Positions 8,149 to 15,437 of a stretch of 15,437 bases of DNA are shown here, piece after piece (the first letter of the stretch is position 1; every line of letters starts with the position of its first letter). This DNA is from Thiomonas sp. (lineage in GTDB: Bacteria; Pseudomonadota; Gammaproteobacteria; Burkholderiales; Burkholderiaceae): assembly GCA_027443745.1 (NCBI GenBank), contig DAIAZB010000387.1, positions 1 through 15,437 of the forward strand, given 5' to 3'. Both the position numbers and the translations under genes were made by a program. The notes beneath the pieces are model-generated. The model worked only from the letters and a program-made list of their open reading frames with translations. It was not told the origin of the DNA and did not search any database.

Positions 8149-8976
8149 ATGTCCCTGCCCCCAACCGAATCTCCACGGCTCGACTTTGCCCATGACCTCA
8201 GCTACGCCGACTACCTTCACCTGGCCGAGGTGCTGAACGCACAGCACCCGCTGTCGCCCGATCCGAACGAGCTGCTGTTCATCGTGCAGCACCAGACCAG
8301 CGAGTTGTGGATGAAGCTCATGCTGCACGAGCTGCACCAGGCGCGAGCCCAGATCGTCGGCGAAGCCATGCCAGCAGCCTTCAAGACCCTGGCGCGGGTG
8401 TCGCGGGTCATGGAACAACTGGTGCATGCCTGGAGCGTGCTGGCCACCATGACGCCGCCCGAATACTCTGCCATCCGCCCCTACCTCGGCCAGTCCAGCG
8501 GCTTTCAGAGCGCACAGTACCGGAGTATCGAGTTCATGCTCGGCAACAAGAACGCCGTCATGCTGCGTCCGCATGCGCACGACGCCGCCGTGCTCGCGGA
8601 AGTCGAGGCCGCGCTGCGACAACCCTCGCTGTACGACGAGAGCCTGCGCCTGCTGGCACGTCGTGGACTTCCCGTTCCGGCCAGCCATCTACAGCGTGAC
8701 TGGGCCCTGCCCTATACCGAAAGCGCCGACGTCGAAGCCGCCTGGCTCACGGTATACCGCGCGCCCCAAGCGCATTGGGATCTGTACCAGCTCGGCGAAA
8801 AGCTCACCGACCTGGAAGACGCCTTCCGCCTCTGGCGCTTCCGCCACGTCACCACCGTGGAGCGCATCATCGGCTTCAAGCGCGGCACCGGCGGCACCTC
8901 TGGCGTGGGCTATTTGCGCAAGATGCTCGACGTCGTGCTGTTCCCCGAACTCTGGCGTCTGCGCACGGACCTGTGA
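8149..8976 (+). CDS. kynA: Tryptophan 2,3-dioxygenase
   Basis: This heme enzyme oxidises L-tryptophan to N-formylkynurenine, the first step of the kynurenine pathway, as a cytoplasmic homotetramer. The 275-residue sequence carries all expected residues (matched to Xanthomonas TDO with an offset of 7): F44 and H48 in [13 protein letters not shown] in the distal pocket, Y106 and R110 binding the substrate carboxylate, the [10 protein letters not shown] stretch (116-125), the proximal heme ligand H233 in [13 protein letters not shown], and T247 in the GTGGT loop. The start MSLPP at 8149 lacks a strong Shine-Dalgarno sequence but gives the usual N-terminal length. It follows kynU closely. The usual partner kynB (formamidase), often the first gene of a kynBAU or kynBUA unit, is absent here. 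Confidence 0.97.
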   Translation: MSLPPTESPRLDFAHDLSYADYLHLAEVLNAQHPLSPDPNELLFIVQHQTSELWMKLMLHELHQARAQIVGEAMPAAFKTLARVSRVMEQLVHAWSVLATMTPPEYSAIRPYLGQSSGFQSAQYRSIEFMLGNKNAVMLRPHAHDAAVLAEVEAALRQPSLYDESLRLLARRGLPVPASHLQRDWALPYTESADVEAAWLTVYRAPQAHWDLYQLGEKLTDLEDAFRLWRFRHVTTVERIIGFKRGTGGTSGVGYLRKMLDVVLFPELWRLRTDL

Positions 8977-9130
8977 ACGCGCGGCCCGTGGCCAGGACCA
9001 CGCATCAACACCCAGGCCCCGATGGGTCGGCGGCCACGATGCTGACGCCATGCAGAATGACGCTATTGAACCGCTTCGTCATCGGTTCTCCAACCCGCTT
9101 CACTTTGCTCTCGAACCTGCCCGGGAAACC

Positions 9131-10144
9131 ATGGATGCCGCTCATGCCGCCTTCGAACCCGTCTCGACGACTGTGACCGTTGGCGTCGTGATTTCCATCG
9201 TCGTGCCTTGCCATGACGAGGTCGGCAATCTGCAAGCGCTTTACATGCGGGTGCGCGAGGTCATGGACCGGCAAGCTGAAGCCTGGGAGATGGTCTGCGT
9301 CAACGACGGCAGCCGCGACCAGACCCTGGCCCAACTGCTGGCGTTGCGCCGGGCCGATGAGCGTGTGGTCGTGATCGATCTGTCGCGCAACTTCGGCAAG
9401 GAAGCCGCACTGACGGCGGGACTGGAGCATGCGCGCGGCCAAGCCATCATCCCGCTCGACGCTGATCTGCAGGATCCGCCCGAACTCATCCCCGCGTTGC
9501 TGGCGAAATGGCGCGATGGCTACGACGTGGTCAACGCGGTGCGCATCGCGCGCGATGGCGAGGGCTGGCTCAAGCGCGTCACGGCGCACATGTTCTATCG
9601 TGTGATCAACCGCCTGAGCCACGTCGACATCCCATCCGACACCGGCGACTTCCGCCTGATCACCCGACCCGTGCTCGAAGCCCTGATGGCGCTGCCCGAG
9701 CGCCGTCGTTTCATGAAAGGCTTGTTTGCATGGGTGGGGTTTCGCACCGTCGCCGTTCCCTACCGGCGCAGTCCGCGGCACGCCGGGCGCAGCAAGTGGA
9801 ATTACTGGAAGCTGTGGAACTTCGCGCTCGAGGGAATCACCTCGTTCAGCATTGCCCCGCTGCAGCTTGCGTCCTATCTGGGGTTTGCGGTGTCACTGTT
9901 TGCGTTCACTTACGCGGCATGGGTGGTGATGCAAACCTTGCTGCATGGAAATCCCATCAAGGGCTACCCGTCACTCATGGTGACCTTGCTGTTTCTGGGC
10001 GGCGTCCAGCTCATGGCGCTGGGGGTGATTGGAGAGTACCTCGGTCGGCTCTATGAGGAAAGCAAGCAGCGTCCCGTGTATCTGGTGCGCCGGACGTGGC
10101 CGGATCGGGATGGCGGCGAAACACCCAGCGTTTGGCCGACATGA
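9131..10144 (+). CDS. GtrB-like GT2 glycosyltransferase (polyprenyl-phosphate sugar synthase type)
   Basis: The protein resembles GtrB, DPM1 and ArnC: a membrane-bound glycosyltransferase that transfers a sugar from a nucleotide sugar to undecaprenyl phosphate on the inner face of the membrane. With the start used it has 337 residues. Motifs are VISIVVPCHDEVGNL (20-34), VNDGSRD (57-63), NFGKEAALTAGL (87-98), the metal-binding DADLQDPPE (110-118), SDTGDFRLITRPV (169-181) and RSKWNYWKLWNFALEGITSFS (220-240). Two membrane segments follow (about 242-269 and 281-302), then the typical end GEYLGRLYEESKQRPVYLVR (301-320). A second in-frame ATG at 9050 would add 27 residues, and neither start has a clear Shine-Dalgarno sequence. 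The last 134 bp overlap the 3' end of the opposite-strand gtrA-like gene. The sugar cannot be predicted. Confidence 0.9.
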   Translation: MDAAHAAFEPVSTTVTVGVVISIVVPCHDEVGNLQALYMRVREVMDRQAEAWEMVCVNDGSRDQTLAQLLALRRADERVVVIDLSRNFGKEAALTAGLEHARGQAIIPLDADLQDPPELIPALLAKWRDGYDVVNAVRIARDGEGWLKRVTAHMFYRVINRLSHVDIPSDTGDFRLITRPVLEALMALPERRRFMKGLFAWVGFRTVAVPYRRSPRHAGRSKWNYWKLWNFALEGITSFSIAPLQLASYLGFAVSLFAFTYAAWVVMQTLLHGNPIKGYPSLMVTLLFLGGVQLMALGVIGEYLGRLYEESKQRPVYLVRRTWPDRDGGETPSVWPT

Positions 10145-10505
10145 AATTCACCACCATGCCGGCCAGCGAGCCCGCCGCCACGGCGAGCAGGGGTTTGAGG
10201 GCGCCGGCCGCATCCAGTGCGTGCAGCGCCAGCATGTAGGTTGCGAGGTTGACCACGCCACCCACAGCCATGGCCGACAGATAGCGCCACCACTCACCCC
10301 AGGTCGGCGGCACATGCCTGAGCGCAAACGTGTGGCGACGGTTGATTTGCCAGGTGACGACAACCGCGCATAGAAAGGATGCCAGCCGCCCGGCGCCGTA
10401 GCCCCAGCCGAGATGCAGAAAAACGTACAGCAAGCCGGCATCGACGACAAAGCCAAGCCCTCCGCTGAGGGCGAATAGGATGGGTTGCCTGAATGTCGAC
10501 AACAT
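10011..10505 (-). CDS. GtrA family membrane protein, probable polyprenyl-linked sugar flippase
   Basis: GtrA-type proteins are small four-helix inner-membrane proteins thought to move a polyprenyl-phosphate-linked sugar across the membrane. This 164-residue protein has four hydrophobic segments (about 8-31, 38-53, 75-95 and 103-122). Family signatures are FALSGGLGFVVDAGLLY (11-27), WQINRRHTF (52-60), YLSAMAVGGVVNLATY (75-90) and NFMSAKRWVF (120-129). The normal family ending is near 130. The extra C-terminal tail of about 30 polar residues is encoded antisense to the end of the GT2 gene. The start at 10505 is only 19 bp from the divergent glycosyltransferase start. A GtrB-like gene and a large membrane glycosyltransferase on either side support the flippase role. 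The opposite orientation is unlike the usual gtrAB operon. Confidence 0.88.
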   Translation of the reverse strand: MLSTFRQPILFALSGGLGFVVDAGLLYVFLHLGWGYGAGRLASFLCAVVVTWQINRRHTFALRHVPPTWGEWWRYLSAMAVGGVVNLATYMLALHALDAAGALKPLLAVAAGSLAGMVVNFMSAKRWVFRRHPDPATSGAPDTRDAACFPHRADRGTLQSPPAP

Positions 10506-10524
10506 CGTTTTGAACGGGTGGGAA

Positions 10525-11946
10525 ATGAGGCTTTCGATTTCAAGAGTCAGCCGGGCTGACTTGGTCCGTTTGCTGATCGCACTGGCCGCGCTGAGTTTCT
10601 TGTTGACCTTGCGCGCCGAGTATATGGGCGAGGAAGCGGTGTATTCACTGCTCTCCCTCGAAATGCATCACTACGGGAGCGATCTCACGCCGATCCTGTA
10701 CGGTGCCGTCTATGGTCGTCCTCCGCTGTTCAATTGGCTGATCATGCCGCTGGCCGACTGGCTGGGCTGGCAACATGTGCTGCAGGCGGCGCGCATGGTC
10801 ACCGCGCTGGCCACCTTGGCGACCGCGGGCCTGACGCTGTGGATCGCCCGCATGTCCGGGTTGCCGCAGCGGGCCGCCGAATTGGCGGCGCTCGTGTTTC
10901 TGAGCATGGCTTACGCCCTCTTCTGGTACGGCTGGATCTCCTATTCCGACGCCCTGTTTGGGTTTTGCATCATGCTGGCCATTGCCGCCGGCATCGCCGC
11001 CGTGGTCGAAAAACGCCACGCCTGGCTCCTGCTGGCCTGCCTGGCTTTGATCGCCGGGTTTCTGACCAAAGCCCTGACGATCTACGTGTTCTACGCCGCA
11101 GCCATGCTCGTGCTCGCCGTGCGGCAGAAAAGCTGGGGGTTCCTGCTCCATTGGCGCAGCCTGCTCATCCACGCGGCAGCGCTGGCGTTTCCCTGGGTCT
11201 GGTGGCGCCTCCTCACACCCGGCATGTCGCAGGGATCCGGCATGCTTGGCGACATCCTCAGTCGCATGCAGGAACAGCATCACCAGAACTACCTTGACGA
11301 TCAGTTGGGTTTTGTCGTCGATGGGTTCAAAATGCTGCTGCCACTGTCGCTGGTGTTTCCGGTGCTGGCGTGGCGGGATCGGCGGCGACAAAGGCTGGCT
11401 GGATCAACAGGGCAGCCCACCACCTTGCCATCCATGGTGTGGACCCTGTTGTGGATCGTCACGCTGAACTTTCTCCCCTATTTGATTGCCCCGCAAAGCA
11501 ACGTGCGCTATGTCTACCCACTGACCGGGCTGGTGGCCGTGATCTTCGCCGCGATGGCTGCGAGTCGAGACTGGGAGCGGGCCGTGATCGTCGCCGCGGC
11601 CAGCTTCATCGCCCTGAAATATGCCCTCGGCATCGGATGGCTTCCGGCCTACCAGCAGCGCGCGCACAACTTCAAGGCTGTGGCTCTGGAGATCTCCAAG
11701 GTGGTCGGCTCAGCCCCGCTGTACGTGGACAACACCGCGTGGCAAGGGCTCAGCGTGGCGGCCAACATCGACGTGATGCGCCTGCAGCATCCGCTGCGGT
11801 TTCCACAGCCCGGCGATCAGGGCTATCTGCTCGCCTACAGCAAGAAGCCCGATTGGCCGATCGTGGTCAAGGTGTATCGCTTCAGCGATCCGCTTTATCT
11901 GCTGTGTCGCGGCTCGCAGTGCCCACGGCCTGGGGCCCATCCCTAG
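10525..11946 (+). CDS. ArnT/PMT-like (GT39/GT83) polytopic membrane glycosyltransferase
   Basis: This 473-residue integral membrane protein resembles lipid-carrier-dependent glycosyltransferases of the GT-C fold, which transfer a sugar from undecaprenyl phosphate to a periplasmic acceptor such as lipid A, O-antigen or protein. The first periplasmic loop has the acidic pair E36-E37 (YMGEEAVYSLLSLEM) and the GRPPLFNW motif (64-71), which match the ArnT-type DE...HPPL pattern. About ten hydrophobic segments follow, with RYVYPLTGLVAVIFAA (328-343) matching the usual RY.LP.YP-like helix, then a soluble C-terminal part (about 372-473). The start at 10525 is supported by gggtggga just upstream; an ATG at 10480 would overlap the divergent gtrA-like gene. 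Together with the GT2 and GtrA-like genes it forms a complete gtrABC-like module. Donor and acceptor are unknown. Confidence 0.82.
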   Translation: MRLSISRVSRADLVRLLIALAALSFLLTLRAEYMGEEAVYSLLSLEMHHYGSDLTPILYGAVYGRPPLFNWLIMPLADWLGWQHVLQAARMVTALATLATAGLTLWIARMSGLPQRAAELAALVFLSMAYALFWYGWISYSDALFGFCIMLAIAAGIAAVVEKRHAWLLLACLALIAGFLTKALTIYVFYAAAMLVLAVRQKSWGFLLHWRSLLIHAAALAFPWVWWRLLTPGMSQGSGMLGDILSRMQEQHHQNYLDDQLGFVVDGFKMLLPLSLVFPVLAWRDRRRQRLAGSTGQPTTLPSMVWTLLWIVTLNFLPYLIAPQSNVRYVYPLTGLVAVIFAAMAASRDWERAVIVAAASFIALKYALGIGWLPAYQQRAHNFKAVALEISKVVGSAPLYVDNTAWQGLSVAANIDVMRLQHPLRFPQPGDQGYLLAYSKKPDWPIVVKVYRFSDPLYLLCRGSQCPRPGAHP

Positions 11947-12055
11947 TGCCGGTCCCCTCCAGAGACTCGCACGCGCCGGGGTGGCAACAGCCTGAACAGG
12001 CCCGACCCAGCCCTCACGGCTTTTCTAAGATGCAGCCCGGCCGACCCACGACCCC

Positions 12056-13435
12056 ATGAACCGTTCATCTCCATCCCCAGCCGACCTGCCCGCACGCAGC
12101 CTGCGCGCGGTGTGGCATCCGTGCACGCAGATGAAGCGCCACGAGGGCGCGCCGCCGCTGGACATCGTGCGCGGCGAGGGCGTGTGGCTGATCGACGCGC
12201 AAGGCCGGCGCATTCTGGATGCGGTGAGTTCCTGGTGGGTGAACCTGTTCGGCCACAACCAGCCGCAGATCAAGGCGGCGATCACGGCGCAAATGGATCG
12301 CATCGAGCATGTCATGCTCGCCGGGCTAACGCATGCGCCCGTGGTGGAATTGTCGGAGCGTCTGCATGCGCGCACCGGCCTGGGCCATGCCCATTACGGC
12401 AGCGACGGCGCCAGCGCCACCGAAATTGCGCTGAAAATGAGCGCGCACTATTGGCGCAACCGCGGCCAGCCGCAGAAGAACCGGTTCATCGGCCTGGCCG
12501 GTGGCTACCACGGCGAAACCGTGGGCGCGCTGGCCGTGACCGACGTGCCGCTGTTCCGCCAGAGCTACGCGCCGCTGGTGCGCGTTGCCGCCACCGTGCC
12601 GGTGCCCGACCTGCGGCGCAAGCCTGCGCATCGGAGCGAGGCTGAATGGGTGGCGCATTGCTCCAGCGCGCTGGAGCGGCATCTGCAGCAGCATGCCGGC
12701 CGCACCGCCGCGCTCATCGTCGAACCGCTGGTGCAATGTGCCGCCGGTTTCGTCTTCTACCCGCCCGCCTACCTCGCCCGTGTGCGCGAGCTGTGCACCC
12801 AATATGAGGTGCATCTGGTGGCCGACGAAATTGCCGTGGGCATGGGCCGCAGCGGCAGCTTGCTGGCCTGCGAGCAGGCGAACGTGCGGCCCGACTTCTT
12901 CTGCCTGAGCAAGGGCCTCACCGGAGGCTACCTGCCGCTGTCGGTGGTGCTCACCACCGACATGGTGTACGCCGCGTTCTACGACGACGACGTCGCGCGC
13001 GGCTTTCTGCATTCGCATTCCTACACCGGCAACCCGCTGGCCTGCAGCGCGGCGCTGGCGACGCTGGACCTCCTCGACGAGGCCCGCCTGGCCGCCAACC
13101 GCGCGCTGGCGACCCGACTCGACGCTCTCTTCGCCCCGCTGCACGCGCACCCACGCCTGCGGCACGCACGCCACATCGGCCTGATCTGGGCCTGGGACGT
13201 GGCCGATGCGCCGGCCGACTTCGCGCGCCGCTTTGCCGCCGAAGCGCTGGCACGCGGCGCGCTGCTGCGCCCCATCGGCAGCACGCTGTACTTCATGCCG
13301 CCCTATGTCATCGACGTGGCCGCCGCCGAACATCTGTGCGCCGCCACGCTCGATGCCCTGCGTGCAACGCTGGGCGACGCACCGACATCCCCGGCGCATG
13401 TCCACGCCGCCCCACAGGAACGCGCACTGCCATGA
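12056..13435 (+). CDS. bioA: Adenosylmethionine--8-amino-7-oxononanoate aminotransferase
   Basis: BioA is a PLP enzyme that converts KAPA to 7,8-diaminopelargonate (DAPA), using S-adenosylmethionine as amino donor, in biotin synthesis. The 459-residue protein has the BioA-specific start VWHPCTQMKRHEGAPPL (19-35), SSWWVNLFGHNQP (58-70), YGSDGASATEIALKM (114-128), GGYHGETVGALAVTD (149-163), D257 in VADEIAVGMGRSG, the Schiff-base lysine K286 in CLSKGLTGGYLPLS, and HSYTGNPLACSAALA (321-335). The C-terminal 20 residues are a poorly conserved tail. The ATG at 12056 has no good Shine-Dalgarno sequence. The stop overlaps bioD (ATGA). The 109-bp upstream gap holds the short palindrome gcctgaacaggc (11990-12001) and a taagat box at 12026, but no recognisable BirA operator and no convincing promoter. 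Confidence 0.97.
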   Translation: MNRSSPSPADLPARSLRAVWHPCTQMKRHEGAPPLDIVRGEGVWLIDAQGRRILDAVSSWWVNLFGHNQPQIKAAITAQMDRIEHVMLAGLTHAPVVELSERLHARTGLGHAHYGSDGASATEIALKMSAHYWRNRGQPQKNRFIGLAGGYHGETVGALAVTDVPLFRQSYAPLVRVAATVPVPDLRRKPAHRSEAEWVAHCSSALERHLQQHAGRTAALIVEPLVQCAAGFVFYPPAYLARVRELCTQYEVHLVADEIAVGMGRSGSLLACEQANVRPDFFCLSKGLTGGYLPLSVVLTTDMVYAAFYDDDVARGFLHSHSYTGNPLACSAALATLDLLDEARLAANRALATRLDALFAPLHAHPRLRHARHIGLIWAWDVADAPADFARRFAAEALARGALLRPIGSTLYFMPPYVIDVAAAEHLCAATLDALRATLGDAPTSPAHVHAAPQERALP

Positions 13436-14106
13436 ACAACCGTCCCGCGCCCGCCTGGTTCGTCGCCGGCACCGACACCGAAATCGGCAAGACCCTGGTG
13501 GCCTGCGCCCTGCTGCACAAGCTGCGCGCCAAGTTCGCGCATGTGGTCGGCGCCAAGCCGGTGGCGGCGGGCCTGGAGGCGGATGGCATCAACGCCGACG
13601 TCGCCCAACTGCGCGCCGCCAGCAACCTGCAGGTACCGGCCGAACTCGACAACCCCTACGCCCTGCGCGAGCCGGTGTCGCCGCACCTGGCGGCACGCGC
13701 CGAGGGGCGCGTGATCGACCCGCACCGCATTGCCAACGCTGTGGCGCAACTGCGCCTGCTGGCCGACGCCGTGGTGGTCGAAGGCGTCGGCGGCCTGCTG
13801 GTGCCGCTGTCCGATACGGCCGACGGCGGCGACCTCGCCCGGCTGCTGCGCCTGCCCGTGGTGCTGGTGGTCGGGCTCAAGCTCGGCTGCCTCAACCACG
13901 CGTTGCTGACCCAGGAAGCCATCGCTTCGCGCGGCCTGCATTTCGCCGGCTGGGTCGGCAACCGCATCGACCCAGCCATGCTGCGCGCCGACGACAACCT
14001 CACCACCTTGCGCAGCCGCCTGCGCGCGCCTTGTCTAGGCGTCGTGCCGCACATGACCGCACCGGACACCATGCTTGCTTCAAGCGTGCTGGAGTTGCCG
14101 ACTTGA
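13432..14106 (+). CDS. bioD: ATP-dependent dethiobiotin synthetase
   Basis: BioD closes the ureido ring of dethiobiotin from DAPA, CO2 and ATP, directly using the BioA product. The 224-residue protein shows the P-loop GTDTEIGKT (13-21), the substrate/CO2-binding lysine in AKPVAAG (K42), NPYALREPVSPHLAA (74-88) and VEGVGGLLVPLS (116-127), which contains the Mg-binding Glu E117. The ATG at 13432 overlaps the bioA stop by 4 bp, so the two are translationally coupled. A longer in-frame opening upstream lies inside bioA and is not family-like. The length and all motifs are normal. After its stop come 89 bp with only a small stem (ggcga/tcgcc, 14174-14186), then an unrelated secreted-protein gene. 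Confidence 0.97.
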   Translation: MNNRPAPAWFVAGTDTEIGKTLVACALLHKLRAKFAHVVGAKPVAAGLEADGINADVAQLRAASNLQVPAELDNPYALREPVSPHLAARAEGRVIDPHRIANAVAQLRLLADAVVVEGVGGLLVPLSDTADGGDLARLLRLPVVLVVGLKLGCLNHALLTQEAIASRGLHFAGWVGNRIDPAMLRADDNLTTLRSRLRAPCLGVVPHMTAPDTMLASSVLELPT

Positions 14107-14195
14107 GACACTATCCAGAGGCCTTATCCGGCATCCACGGCGCGTAGGATGCACGCATCGAATTCCTTCGCGGGGCGACTCTCGCCGCATTTTGG

Positions 14196-14753
14196 ATGAA
14201 GCACTTCCTACTGCCGATGGCTCTCTTCCTCGTGTCAGCACCCCTGCTTGCTGCTGACCTGCCAGCGAACATTGCGGCGCAGTTGCCGATTGGTTACGTG
14301 CCGATGGTGGTTCGCGCGGGGCCGCGAATCGAGGACCATCGACAGAGCATGCTTGTCGTTGCCCACAAGCGCGGCGACTCAGCGGCAAACCCATCGCCGC
14401 GCCCGTTGCTGATCTTTGAGGAGCAGGCGAACGGTGGATACCGCCTCTCCGCGCGCAACGATACGGTGGTGCTGCGCGCCAATGACGGCGGTCAATGCGA
14501 TCCCTTCGATGACGGCGAAGATGGGCTTGCGGTCAAGGGCCGCTTCTTTACGGTGCAGAACGCCGTCGCTTGTGGAGCCCATTGGACCGATTTCATCACG
14601 TTCCGCTACGACCTCGAACGTCGCTCCTGGCTCTTCGACAACGAGATCGTGACCTTCTCCGATCCGCTCAACGGCACACCCGACAACATCAAGATGACCC
14701 ATGCAAGCCGTGCAAACCCGGTTAGCTTCGAGACCTGGCGCCGCATGCATTGA
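14196..14753 (+). CDS. Secreted protein of unknown function inside the biotin cluster
   Basis: This 185-residue protein starts with a clear Sec signal peptide: a charged MKH, a hydrophobic core (4-16) and a likely cleavage site after LLAA near residue 20. It is therefore periplasmic or exported. The mature part has [26 protein letters not shown] (69-93), [20 protein letters not shown] (102-121) and [22 protein letters not shown] (129-150). This alternates in a way that suggests a small beta-sheet domain. From memory it resembles uncharacterised proteins that carry a GGY...RND..VL...DPF.....L.V..G.FT......W.....FRY pattern; this needs a search. C101 and C126 could form a disulfide. The ATG at 14196 has no strong Shine-Dalgarno sequence. 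By eye its third codon positions are less GC-rich than those of bioD and bioF. It has no evident role in biotin synthesis. Confidence 0.78.
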   Translation: MKHFLLPMALFLVSAPLLAADLPANIAAQLPIGYVPMVVRAGPRIEDHRQSMLVVAHKRGDSAANPSPRPLLIFEEQANGGYRLSARNDTVVLRANDGGQCDPFDDGEDGLAVKGRFFTVQNAVACGAHWTDFITFRYDLERRSWLFDNEIVTFSDPLNGTPDNIKMTHASRANPVSFETWRRMH

Positions 14754-14800
14754 GGCATGCCATTTGCATGGAGAGCGCCCCCAGACCTGCCGCTTGCGCG

Positions 14801-14910
14801 TCAGGCCCCCCAAGGGGGATGAGAAAACTTGGGGCGGCCCGGCGTTTTCTCATGAGCGTCCGCAGCCGGCGGGATCAAAACCCGCAGCGACCTGGCTTTC
14901 CTGCGGGGTA
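14801..14910. repeat. Cluster of overlapping inverted repeats upstream of bioF
   Basis: Several arms compete. The arm ccccaag (14808-14814) pairs with cttgggg (14828-14834). The arm atgagaaaac (14819-14828) pairs perfectly with gttttctcat (14844-14853), and the two hairpins exclude each other. Further on, gcggg (14869-14873) pairs with cccgc (14881-14885), while cccgcag (14881-14887) can instead pair with ctgcggg (14901-14907). It lies in the 217-bp noncoding gap between the secreted-protein gene and bioF. It may be a dispersed intergenic repeat, a terminator or an attenuator-like leader; no stem is followed by a clean U-tract. Confidence 0.55.
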
Positions 14911-14970
14911 TTCCCAACCCGAGGCGCAGCGCCCCCAAGAACACTCCTTTACGGACTCCGTTTCAAGCCC

Positions 14971-15437
14971 ATGATTCCTGATTTTTCCGACAATCTCGCC
15001 GCGCTCGACGCCGCCCACCTGCGGCGCAAGCGCCGTGTCGTGGAACACTACGATGGCGCCCACCTCACCGTGGACGGCCATGCCATGCTGACCTTCTGCA
15101 GCAACGACTATCTCGGCCTGGCCCAGCACCCCGCCATCGTCGAAGCCGCGCGCGAGGCTGCCACCCGCTGGGGCCTGGGCGCCACCGCCTCGCCGCTGGT
15201 GTGCGGGCACAGCAGCGCGCACGAAGCGCTGGAGCACGAACTGGCGACCTTCGTCGGCATGCCGCGCGCGCTGTATTTCTACGCCGGCTTTCCGGCCAAC
15301 GTGGGCATCGTGCCGGCGCTGGTGGAGCGTGGCGACGCGGTGTTTTCCGATGCGCTGAACCACGCCTGCCTGATCGACGGGGCCCGGCTGAGCCGTGCCG
15401 ACGTGCAGGTGTACGCCCACGCCGATGCCGATGCCCT
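14971..15437 (+). CDS. bioF: 8-amino-7-oxononanoate synthase, N-terminal part (cut by window edge)
   Basis: BioF is a PLP enzyme of the alpha-oxoamine synthase family. It condenses pimeloyl-ACP (or -CoA) with alanine to KAPA, the substrate of BioA. About 155 of roughly 390 residues are visible. They include [15 protein letters not shown] (40-54), the PLP-phosphate region [21 protein letters not shown] (68-88), [20 protein letters not shown] (99-118) and [16 protein letters not shown] (126-141), where H131 is the residue that stacks on PLP. The catalytic lysine lies beyond the edge. The glycine-rich stretch usually reads GSG(A/G)S, so GATAS is a mild variant. The start at 14971 lacks a clear Shine-Dalgarno sequence but gives the normal family N-terminus. 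It is separated from bioD by the unknown secreted-protein gene and a structured noncoding gap. Confidence 0.94.
   Translation, partial: MIPDFSDNLAALDAAHLRRKRRVVEHYDGAHLTVDGHAMLTFCSNDYLGLAQHPAIVEAAREAATRWGLGATASPLVCGHSSAHEALEHELATFVGMPRALYFYAGFPANVGIVPALVERGDAVFSDALNHACLIDGARLSRADVQVYAHADADA

Noticed and set aside
11947..12055. BirA-type operator or strong promoter ahead of bioA
   Set aside because: Only a short palindrome (gcctgaacaggc) and a weak taagat box are present. Neither matches a known biotin operator, and no -35 partner sits at a suitable distance.
12326..13405. Minus-strand open frame of 359 codons opposite bioA
   Set aside because: bioA on the plus strand is complete and conserved; the opposite frame has no domain and no start context.
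14174..14193. Terminator after bioD (ggcga/tcgcc stem followed by gcatttt)
   Set aside because: The stem is only 5 bp and the T-run is short and runs into the next gene start, so it is too weak to call.
14875..15420. Minus-strand open frame of 181 codons opposite bioF
   Set aside because: The plus strand encodes a clear BioF N-terminus here. The antisense product has shadow-like composition.

Overview
The window is GC-rich bacterial chromosomal DNA, densely coded, with no plasmid, phage or transposase genes. The gene neighbourhoods (anmK next to M23 peptidases next to tyrS; kynU-kynA; bioA-bioD...bioF) and the protein character suggest a betaproteobacterium, most likely in Burkholderiales. 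The genus cannot be fixed from the sequence alone; Thiomonas-like is only a guess. No tRNA, rRNA or CRISPR array was seen.

Left part (1-4990). Three genes read leftward: the start of anmK (cell-wall sugar recycling, cut by the window edge) and two adjacent MepM-like membrane-anchored M23 peptidases of identical length (493 aa each), which look like an old tandem duplication. One keeps every zinc and catalytic residue. The other, at the head of the unit, has lost a zinc-binding His (HLH became HLY), so it may be a regulator rather than an enzyme. Divergent from them is tyrS, with a long N-terminal tail; two imperfect 18-bp tandem repeats lie in the intergenic region.

Middle part (4991-8976). 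A small GlsB/YeaQ-type membrane protein and an M20 amidohydrolase (hippurate-hydrolase type) read leftward. Divergent from them are kynU and kynA, two of the three enzymes that convert tryptophan to anthranilate; kynB is not here. A REP-like hairpin lies between the M20 gene and kynU.

Glycosylation cassette (9131-11946). A GtrB-like GT2 glycosyltransferase, a GtrA-like flippase on the opposite strand, and an ArnT/PMT-like membrane glycosyltransferase make a gtrABC-like set: loading a sugar onto a lipid carrier, flipping it, and transferring it in the periplasm. The layout is odd. The gtrA 3' end overlaps the GT2 3' end antisense by 134 bp, and the gtrA start is 19 bp from the divergent third gene.

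Right part (12056-15437). bioA and bioD overlap by 4 bp and perform consecutive steps of biotin synthesis. They are followed by a gene for a secreted protein of unknown function, then a 217-bp noncoding stretch rich in overlapping inverted repeats, then the start of bioF, cut by the window edge. The best leads for something new are the degenerate M23 paralogue, the antisense gtr-like cassette, and the unknown secreted protein plus structured leader inside the biotin cluster.
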